Shown: positions 1 through 4,897 of the stretch, piece by piece
Position numbering within the stretch: the stretch's first letter is position 1
Layout of the letters: every line of letters starts with the position of its first letter
NCBI GenBank assembly: GCA_021823385.1
Contig: JAKAOC010000140.1
Span: 1-6,455 of the forward strand
From: Actinomycetes bacterium
GTDB taxonomy: Bacteria > Actinomycetota > Acidimicrobiia > Acidimicrobiales > Acidimicrobiaceae
Direction of reading: 5' to 3'
Length of the DNA: 6,455 nucleotides
Notes under the pieces: model-generated
What the model was told of the DNA's origin: nothing
What the model saw: only the letters and a program-made list of their open reading frames with translations
Database searches by the model: none
Program-made: the position numbers and the translations under genes

Positions 1-1
1 G

Positions 2-646
2 ATATCGGAGATCCTCAAGCCCGGTATACGCGAGAACGAGATCGTCGGCGTGGTCAACGAGTACCTCTACGGTGCGGGTTCCGACGACGTGGAGGCCATC
101 AACGCGGTCTCCGGAGAGCGCTGCAGCCCGCATCCGCACAACTTCTCGGACCGCATCATCCGCCCGGGCGACCAAGCCTTTTTCGATATCATCCAGTCCT
201 ACAACGGATACCGGACATGCTATTACCGGACCTTCGGTGTCGGCCGTGCCACCACGGCCCAGCGAGATGCGTACAAGAAGGCGCGCGAATGGATCGACGT
301 CGCAATCGAAATGGTGAGACCGGGCCTCACTACCGACGAGATAGCCCGCGCCTGGCCCAAGGCCACCGAATTCGGCTTCGACAGCGAGATGGAGGCCTTC
401 GGGCTACAGTTCGGCCACGGTCTCGGCCTCGCCCTGCACGAGAGGCCGATCATCTCGCGCCTCAACTCCCTCGAGCATCCGGTTCGACTGGAAGAGGGCA
501 TGGTCTTCGCCCTGGAGACCTACTGCCCGGCCTCGGACGGCTACTCGGCCGCCCGCATCGAGGAGGAGGTGGTGGTCACCGCGGAGGGCGCAAAGGTGAT
601 CACACTGTTCCCGGCCGAAGAGCTCTTCGTCGCCAACGAGTATTGA
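2..646 (+). CDS. M24-family metallopeptidase-like protein (Xaa-Pro peptidase/creatinase fold), 5'-truncated
   Basis: The frame is open from the left edge, so the true start lies outside; 214 C-terminal residues are visible, about half of a usual ~400-residue family member. A GTG at 50 is internal, since family-like sequence (ILKPGIRENE) precedes it. The pita-bread fold signature is clear. Counting from that GTG, the expected five metal ligands are D46, position 57, H123 (FGHGLGLALHE), E156 (LEEGMVFALE) and E171 (ARIEEE). Position 57 (codon 218-220) is Cys where typical M24 enzymes have the second Asp of the D-x10-D motif. The family includes aminopeptidase P, prolidase, metal-free creatinase and the DMSP lyase DddP, so the reaction cannot be read from the fold. 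The product looks cytoplasmic, with no membrane segment in the visible part. It ends 46 nt before the E1 alpha gene and probably shares its transcript. Family assignment is firm; activity is unknown. Confidence 0.9.
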   Translation: MSEILKPGIRENEIVGVVNEYLYGAGSDDVEAINAVSGERCSPHPHNFSDRIIRPGDQAFFDIIQSYNGYRTCYYRTFGVGRATTAQRDAYKKAREWIDVAIEMVRPGLTTDEIARAWPKATEFGFDSEMEAFGLQFGHGLGLALHERPIISRLNSLEHPVRLEEGMVFALETYCPASDGYSAARIEEEVVVTAEGAKVITLFPAEELFVANEY

Positions 647-680
647 TCCAGCACGGGCAAGCGATTCCGCCCGAATCAGA

Positions 681-686
681 AAGGAG
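681..686 (+). promoter_or_regulatory. Ribosome binding site deciding the E1 alpha start
   Basis: AAGGAG sits 6 nt before a TTG at 693 and 12 nt before an in-frame ATG at 699 (the reading is TTG-TCC-ATG). The spacing favours TTG as the start, although the ATG cannot be excluded. The two choices differ by only two residues. Confidence 0.6.
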
Positions 687-692
687 CGACTC

Positions 693-1721
693 TTGTCCAT
701 GACATATGCGCCGGGCGAGCCTGGCCGGCCGGCAGGGGCGCCGCCCTCGCTGCAGGTGCGCCTGGCCCTGTATAGGAGGATGGTCGAGCTGCGCGTTTTC
801 GAGAAGCGCGTCTACGACGTCTTTCTTCAGGGGCTGGTGAAGGGCACCACCCACCTCTCCCTGGGAGAGGAGGCGATATCGGCGGCCTACGGCGAGGCCA
901 TGCGAAAGGACGATTGGACCTTTGCCACCTATCGGGGGCATGCCCATACGCTCTCGCGCGGCGTCCCCATGGCTCCGATCATGGCCGAGCTGATGGGGCG
1001 CCGTGGCGGCCTGATGGCCGGCAAGGGCGGATCCATGCACTTGACCTCGGTCGAGCACGGGATGATGGGCTCCTACGCCATTGTCGGGGCGCACCTGCCC
1101 ATAGCCAACGGCGCGGCCTTCTCCGCCAAGTACCGCAAGAGCGGGCAGGTGTCGGTGTGCTTCTTCGGGGACGGCACCACCAACATCGGCGCCTTCCACG
1201 AGGCGCTCAACTTTGCGGCGGTGTGGAAGCTGCCCATCGTCTTCGTCTGTGAGAACAACCTCTACATGGAATACACAGCCATCTCGGCGGTGACCGCCGT
1301 GGAGCATCCGGCCGCCGACCGTGCCGGCGCCTACGGTCTCGAGCGCATCCTGGTGGACGGGAACGACGCCGACGTGATGTACGAGACCGCTTCGCGCACG
1401 CTCGAGCGCGCCCGAAGCGGGGAAGGACCTTCCCTGGTGGAGGCACTGACCTATCGGCATGCGGGTCACTCCCGGGCCGATCCGGGCAAGTACCGCCCCG
1501 ACGAGGAGGTGGCTGAGTGGATGAAGCGGGACCCGATCGACATCTACCGGGCCAGGCTGCTGTCCCAGGGGGTGGACGCCTCGGTGCTGGAGAGGATCGA
1601 CCGGGACGTCGCCGATGCGGTCGACGTAGCCACCGAGGTGGCGAAGGCCTCGCCGCCGCCGGGCGAGGACCTGATCATGAAGGATCTTTGGAGCGACGGG
1701 AGTTCGACATGGCGGAACTGA
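693..1721 (+). CDS. Thiamine-diphosphate 2-oxoacid dehydrogenase E1 component, alpha subunit
   Basis: This 342-residue protein is the alpha half of an alpha2beta2 E1 enzyme (pyruvate, acetoin or branched-chain 2-oxoacid dehydrogenase type). E1 decarboxylates a 2-oxoacid on thiamine diphosphate and normally passes the acyl group to lipoyl-E2. The ThDP/Mg motif is complete: GDG at residues 159-161 and ENN at 187-189. Other family landmarks are THLSLGEEA (53-61), YRGHAHTLSRG (80-90) with active-site H83, the GKGGSMH loop (110-116), and the HAGHSRADPGKYR loop (256-268), which corresponds to the segment phosphorylated in mitochondrial E1. Length is normal for the short bacterial/acetoin type. The start is taken as TTG because of the Shine-Dalgarno spacing. 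The stop overlaps the next gene by 13 nt, giving translational coupling to its partner. Substrate cannot be told from sequence; pyruvate, acetoin and branched 2-oxoacids are all possible. Confidence 0.92.
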   Translation: MSMTYAPGEPGRPAGAPPSLQVRLALYRRMVELRVFEKRVYDVFLQGLVKGTTHLSLGEEAISAAYGEAMRKDDWTFATYRGHAHTLSRGVPMAPIMAELMGRRGGLMAGKGGSMHLTSVEHGMMGSYAIVGAHLPIANGAAFSAKYRKSGQVSVCFFGDGTTNIGAFHEALNFAAVWKLPIVFVCENNLYMEYTAISAVTAVEHPAADRAGAYGLERILVDGNDADVMYETASRTLERARSGEGPSLVEALTYRHAGHSRADPGKYRPDEEVAEWMKRDPIDIYRARLLSQGVDASVLERIDRDVADAVDVATEVAKASPPPGEDLIMKDLWSDGSSTWRN

Positions 1722-2686
1722 GCTTGAGAGAGGCCGTAGGGCGCGCCATTGCGCAGGAGATGCGCCGTGATCCCAACGTGGTGTTCATGGGCGAGGACGT
1801 CGCCGCCGCCGGAGGCGTCTTCAAGTCCACCGTCGGGCTGCTGGACGAGTTCGGCCCGGAACGGGTGATCGACACGCCCATCAGCGAGCAGGCCATTCTT
1901 GGCGCGATCATGGGTGCCTCCATGACCGGCCTGCGCCCGATCGCAGAGATCATGTACAGCGACTTCTTCGCTGTCTGTTGGGACCTGGTGGTCAACCAGA
2001 TGGCCAAGACGCGCTACATGACCAACGGGCAGGTGTCGCTGCCTCTGGTCATGAAGACCGGCAACGGGGGAGGGCTGCGTTTCGGCGCCCAGCACTCCCA
2101 GTCCATCGAGAACTGGGCGATGGCGGTCCCCGGGATCAAAGTGGTAATGCCTTCCACGCCGCGCGATCTGATCGGGCTGTTTGCCTCATCCGTCCGCGAC
2201 GACGACCCGGTGGTCTTCCTGGAGCAGAAAGCGCTCTATGCCACCAAGGGCGATGTCGAGGACGGGGAGATAGTGGAGCCGCTCGGCAAGGCGGCGGTCC
2301 GCAGGCAAGGCGGAGACGCCACCATAGTTACAATCGGCACCATGGTGCCGCGAGCCCTTGAGGCGGCCGAGCGCCTGCAGCAGGAGGAGGGCATCTCCTG
2401 CACAGTGGTGGATCTGCGGACTCTGATTCCCCTCGACGCCGCCTGTGTGCTGGACACCGTCTCGGCCACCGGTCGACTCTTCACTGTCGAGGAGAATCCG
2501 CGAGTGCTAGGTTGGGGGGCCGAGATCGCCTCCATCGTCGCCGACGAGATCTTTTACGACTTGGACGGTCCGCTTGTGCGCATCGCCACGCCATACATCC
2601 CCTTGCCGGCGGCCGGCGAACTCGAGGACAAGACGATCCCCTCGGTGGATGCGATCGTCGAGACGATACGGAAACGGATGGGCTGA
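1709..2686 (+). CDS. Thiamine-diphosphate 2-oxoacid dehydrogenase E1 component, beta subunit
   Basis: This 325-residue protein is the beta partner that completes the ThDP site at the alpha-beta interface. Landmarks are MGEDV (27-31), DTPISEQ (55-61) with E60 at the position of the cofactor-activating glutamate, the segment around EIMYSDF (80-86), GAQHSQS (126-132) with H129 at the conserved active-site histidine, and a C-terminal transketolase-like domain with VVDLRTLIPLD and VEENPRVLGWG. The frame is open upstream to 1517, but ATG 1709 is chosen: it lies 6 nt after GGGAG (1698-1702), it begins the family-like MAELSLREAV, and it gives the usual length. It overlaps the alpha gene by 13 nt and its TGA is followed immediately by the ATG of the aldehyde dehydrogenase. 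No lipoyl acyltransferase (E2) gene follows, which is atypical, because E2 is commonly the next gene in such operons. Confidence 0.93.
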   Translation: MAELSLREAVGRAIAQEMRRDPNVVFMGEDVAAAGGVFKSTVGLLDEFGPERVIDTPISEQAILGAIMGASMTGLRPIAEIMYSDFFAVCWDLVVNQMAKTRYMTNGQVSLPLVMKTGNGGGLRFGAQHSQSIENWAMAVPGIKVVMPSTPRDLIGLFASSVRDDDPVVFLEQKALYATKGDVEDGEIVEPLGKAAVRRQGGDATIVTIGTMVPRALEAAERLQQEEGISCTVVDLRTLIPLDAACVLDTVSATGRLFTVEENPRVLGWGAEIASIVADEIFYDLDGPLVRIATPYIPLPAAGELEDKTIPSVDAIVETIRKRMG

Positions 2687-4141
2687 ATGACTGCAACGGA
2701 ACTGCCCAAGGACCTGGGCTTGGACCTATATGTCGGTGGCGGTTTCACGCCGAGCGCCGAAGGCGGAAGATTCGAGGTCATTGATCCGGCAACCGGCGGC
2801 GCGATCGCCGAAGTGTCCAACGCGACGGTGGCCGACGCCAAGGCGGCGGTGGACACCGCTTACAGCGCGCTTCCCGGCTGGGCCGCCAGCGCCCCTCGGC
2901 AGCGTGGCGAGGTGCTGCGCCGTGCCTTTGAGATCATGCGCGATCGCACTGAGGAGATTGCGCGCCTGATGGTGCTCGAGAACGGCAAGGCGCTTCCCGA
3001 CGCCCGTGCCGAGACGGCCTACGCGGCGGAGTTCTTCCGCTGGTACTCGGAAGAGGCAGTGCGTATGAGCGGGGAGATAGTGACCGCCCCCAATGGCGGG
3101 AACAACATCCTCGTGCTCAGGCGCCCGATCGGTGTCTCGGTCCTGGTGACCCCGTGGAACTTCCCGGCCGCCATGGCCACGCGAAAGATCGGCCCGGCCT
3201 TGGCGGCGGGATGTACGGTCATCCTCAAGCCGGCATCCGACACGCCGCTGACGGCGCTCCTCATGGCCTCGATCCTGGAGGAGGCCGGTGTTCCGGCCGG
3301 AGTGGTGAACGTGATCCCCTCCCGGCGCTCCGGAGACGTGGTGGCGGCGATGCTGGCGGATCCCAGGGTGCGAAAGCTCTCCTTCACCGGCTCCACCGAG
3401 GTCGGCAGAAGCCTACTTCACCTGGCTGCGGAGTCGGTCATCAACTCCTCGATGGAGCTGGGCGGCAACGCTCCGTTCCTGGTCTTCGACGACGCGGACA
3501 TGGACGAGGCGATCAAGGGGGCCATGGTCGCCAAGATGCGCAATGCAGGCGAGGCATGCACCGCGGCCAACCGCTTCTACGTGCATCGCAAGGTCGCCGA
3601 CGAGTTCACGCGGCGCCTTTCGGCCGCGATGGGCGCCCTGCGCGTCGGTCCCGGGCTGGCGGAGGGCACCGAAGTCGGCCCGCTCATCAATCTCAACGCC
3701 AGGATCAAGGTGGAAGAGCTGATCCAGGGGGCCCTTGATGCGGGTTCCAAGGTCTCGCTCGGCGCGCGCCAGATCGGGGGCGCGGGTTACTTCTACGAGC
3801 CCACTGTGCTCGCCGACGTGCCGCCGGATGCCGACATACTCAAGGAGGAGATCTTCGGTCCGGTGGCTCCGATCGTTGCCTTCGACTCCGACGAGGAGGC
3901 GATCGCCATGGCGAATGACACCGAATTCGGCCTGGTCTCCTATGTCTACACCGGCGACATGCGTCGCGGCATGCGAGTCTCGGAGGCGCTCGAGTCGGGA
4001 ATGGTCGGCCTCAATCGTGGCCTGGTTTCTGATCCGGCCGCGCCCTTCGGTGGCGTCAAGCAGAGCGGCCTCGGCCGCGAGGGCGGGCATGACGGCCTGC
4101 TGGAGTTCACCGAGAGCAAGTACATAGCGACCAGCTGGTAA
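2687..4141 (+). CDS. NAD(P)-dependent aldehyde dehydrogenase, succinate-semialdehyde dehydrogenase (GabD) type
   Basis: This is a 484-residue, full-length, soluble ALDH-superfamily enzyme oxidising an aldehyde to a carboxylic acid. It has PWNFP (156-160) with N158, the cofactor-binding ILKPAS (179-184), FTGSTEVG (233-240), the general-base E257 in MELGG, the catalytic Cys C291 in NAGEACTAANR, and EEIFGP (387-392). By recollection it resembles E. coli GabD throughout, including PWNFPAAM, GPALAAGCT, ELGGNAPF, ANDTEFGL and APFGGVK-SGLGREG, so succinate semialdehyde is the first substrate to consider. Other semialdehydes remain possible. C291 is preceded by Gly-Glu rather than the common Gly-Gln. 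Residue 293 is Ala, so the second cysteine that forms a redox disulfide in some SSADHs is absent. The ATG abuts the E1 beta stop with no gap and only a weak GGATGGG upstream, so translation is probably coupled. Superfamily is sure; exact substrate is not. Confidence 0.9.
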   Translation: MTATELPKDLGLDLYVGGGFTPSAEGGRFEVIDPATGGAIAEVSNATVADAKAAVDTAYSALPGWAASAPRQRGEVLRRAFEIMRDRTEEIARLMVLENGKALPDARAETAYAAEFFRWYSEEAVRMSGEIVTAPNGGNNILVLRRPIGVSVLVTPWNFPAAMATRKIGPALAAGCTVILKPASDTPLTALLMASILEEAGVPAGVVNVIPSRRSGDVVAAMLADPRVRKLSFTGSTEVGRSLLHLAAESVINSSMELGGNAPFLVFDDADMDEAIKGAMVAKMRNAGEACTAANRFYVHRKVADEFTRRLSAAMGALRVGPGLAEGTEVGPLINLNARIKVEELIQGALDAGSKVSLGARQIGGAGYFYEPTVLADVPPDADILKEEIFGPVAPIVAFDSDEEAIAMANDTEFGLVSYVYTGDMRRGMRVSEALESGMVGLNRGLVSDPAAPFGGVKQSGLGREGGHDGLLEFTESKYIATSW

Positions 4142-4151
4142 CGGCTGGCCC

Positions 4152-4211
4152 AAAAAAAAGAGGCTTTGCGAGGGCCGGTCCTTGGCATGACGATGCCGGG
4201 GCCGGCCTCTT
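4152..4211. terminator. Long stem-loop after the operon, probable intrinsic terminator
   Basis: An inner hairpin GGCAT-GACG-ATGCC (4184-4197) is extended outward by two G-T wobbles, CC/GG, one bulged T, and GGCCGG/CCGGCC (4173-4178 with 4202-4207). The flanks AAGAGGC (4158-4164) and GCCTCTT (4205-4211) are also complementary and compete for part of the same bases. It begins 16 nt after the aldehyde dehydrogenase stop, the expected place for the operon's terminator. The + strand 3' side is only modestly T-rich (CTCTTGTCG). The A8 run at 4152-4159 is a good U-tract on the - strand, so the element looks better as a - strand or bidirectional terminator. Confidence 0.6.
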
Positions 4212-4308
4212 GTCGTCTCGTGGAGTGGCGAAGGGCTATTGGATCGACGCACAGGGTGGTGAAACAGCCGGAACCTGTGCGGAAACGCTGCTCAAGTGGT
4301 TCGTACCG

Positions 4309-4338
4309 TTGTACAGCGGTGTAATTACATGCTACTGT
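4309..4338 (+). promoter_or_regulatory. Candidate extended -10 promoter for the SpeD-like/GNAT unit
   Basis: TTGTAC at 4309-4314 could serve as the -35 element. TGC-TACTGT at 4330-4338 fits an extended -10 (TGN followed by TANNNT) after an 18-nt spacer. The segment is clearly more AT-rich than its surroundings, lies downstream of the probable terminator and upstream of the next gene, and is overlapped by a dyad. Matches to the sigma-70 consensus are partial, so this is a reasoned guess, not a firm call. The predicted leader to the ATG at 4519 is about 170 nt. Confidence 0.4.
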
Positions 4339-4342
4339 AATT
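4310..4342. promoter_or_regulatory. Operator-like cluster: TGTA palindromes and a 20-bp dyad over the promoter
   Basis: Three related elements lie in 33 bp. TGTACA (4310-4315) and TGTAATTACA (4320-4329) are both perfect palindromes. AATTACA-N6-TGTAATT (4323-4342) is a perfect 7-bp inverted repeat spanning 20 bp. TGTAATT itself recurs at 4320 and 4336. The dyad covers the candidate -10, so a bound dimeric regulator would be expected to repress. I cannot name the regulator family. A 20-bp dyad is the size of a lux box, but the CT-N12-AG pattern common to lux boxes is not present (TT-N12-AA instead). Confidence 0.5.
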
Positions 4343-4431
4343 GAGTTGCACTTCGAGATTGTCATGGGCCCCTGGGGCTCGGGCGGGTGCGCGGCCGGCC
4401 GTCGCCGATGGCCGAGTGAGATTGCGAATGT

Positions 4432-4459
4432 TATGCGCACGGCCGGAAGGCTATGCGCA
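4432..4459 (+). repeat. Two TATGCGCA direct repeats 20 bp apart
   Basis: TATGCGCA occurs at 4432-4439 and 4452-4459, an offset of exactly 20 bp, close to two helical turns. Each copy contains the palindrome TGCGCA. They lie in the putative leader of the SpeD-like gene, 60-87 nt before its ATG. This could be a regulator site or RNA structure. Eight-base repeats in a GC-rich leader may also arise by chance. Confidence 0.35.
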
Positions 4460-4518
4460 GTGGAGTTCGCTGGTTCGGCGCATGAGGGTCGCGCCGTTGG
4501 CAAGTTTGGATCGCGACA

Positions 4519-4896
4519 ATGAATACTGGCTCTGCGTACGAGCTCAAGAGCGGGGTAGTTGATCTTGCTCCGGAGATTTATCGCCAACGGCTGGTGATCG
4601 AGGGCATTCCCGCTCAGGCGATCACCGACGTCCAGATATCCACGTATCTACGTGACCTGGGCAACGTCTGCGGCATGAAGGTACTAACCGAGCCGGTTAC
4701 CCATCTGTCCGAAACCTATGGATGGGCGGGCTGGGTCCATTGGGAGACCTCTGGCGCCCACTTTTATGCCTGGGAGACCCCTCGCCTCTTCTTCAGTGTG
4801 GACATCTATACCTGCAAGGCGTTCGATGCGGCGGTGGCGGCCGAGTTCACAAGACGGGCTCTCGGCGCATCCGTGATCACGTTTAGGGATTTCTGA
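4519..4896 (+). CDS. Divergent S-adenosylmethionine decarboxylase (SpeD/SpeH)-like protein
   Basis: This 125-residue protein has the size of the small bacterial AdoMet decarboxylase (SpeD), which self-cleaves to make a pyruvoyl cofactor and decarboxylates AdoMet for spermidine synthesis. The C-terminal half aligns by eye. YGWAGWVHW leads to the processing-site strand, then AWETPRLFFSVDIYTC (84-99) matches the family's TWPE...AVDVFTC, and ALGASVITFRDF (114-125) matches the last strand. The ungapped alignment puts S78 at the pyruvoyl-forming Ser63 of Thermotoga SpeD and C99 at Cys83, with one extra residue between. It gives T77 for Glu62 and Y83 for His68, the histidine needed for processing; H81 is nearby. 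Processing and substrate are therefore uncertain; some SpeD homologues are known to act on arginine or ornithine instead. ATG 4519 is the only usable start after the in-frame TGA at 4483; its Shine-Dalgarno (GGA at 4508) is weak. The next gene starts 1 nt after the stop. Confidence 0.65.
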   Translation: MNTGSAYELKSGVVDLAPEIYRQRLVIEGIPAQAITDVQISTYLRDLGNVCGMKVLTEPVTHLSETYGWAGWVHWETSGAHFYAWETPRLFFSVDIYTCKAFDAAVAAEFTRRALGASVITFRDF

Positions 4897-4897
4897 C

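Larger units (their letters stand above)
4142..4518 (+). other. 377-nt non-coding region between the catabolic operon and the SpeD-like/GNAT pair
   Basis: I see no convincing gene here. From left to right it holds an A8 run and a long stem-loop just after the aldehyde dehydrogenase stop, then about 95 nt (4212-4305) with nothing I recognise. A short AT-rich patch with promoter and dyad elements follows (4306-4345). Last comes a GC-rich stretch with local self-complementarity, for example the 10-bp palindrome CGGCCGGCCG at 4392-4401, and two TATGCGCA repeats. If transcription starts shortly after the promoter candidate, the leader of the SpeD-like gene would be about 170 nt, long enough for a structured regulatory RNA. 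I match no known riboswitch class to it. Confidence 0.6.

Noticed and set aside
600..1469. Long open frame on the - strand (289 codons) opposite the E1 alpha gene
   Set aside because: It is antisense to a well-supported gene, has a low-complexity His/Gly/Arg-rich product and no recognisable domain. Such frames are usual opposite high-GC genes.
1517..1708. Longer N-terminus for the E1 beta subunit
   Set aside because: The upstream extension lies inside the E1 alpha gene in another frame and has no family similarity. ATG 1709 has a well-spaced GGGAG and gives the normal protein start and length.
3413..4252. Long open frame on the - strand (279 codons) opposite the aldehyde dehydrogenase and the terminator
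   Set aside because: It is a mirror of the high-GC coding strand with a composition unlike real proteins, and it would run through the A8/stem-loop element.
4346..4518. Known riboswitch (SAM or c-di-GMP class) in the leader of the SpeD-like gene
   Set aside because: I looked because of the AdoMet and c-di-GMP context, but found none of the conserved core sequences of those classes. Only general GC-rich self-complementarity is visible.
4341..4562. Possible small protein or upstream ORF (73 codons from TTG, or 44 codons from ATG 4428) overlapping the start of the SpeD-like gene
   Set aside because: There is no good ribosome binding site, the product is Arg/Ala/Gly-rich with no recognised motif, and it begins within the promoter dyad. 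A regulatory upstream ORF is possible, but nothing in the sequence supports it beyond being open.
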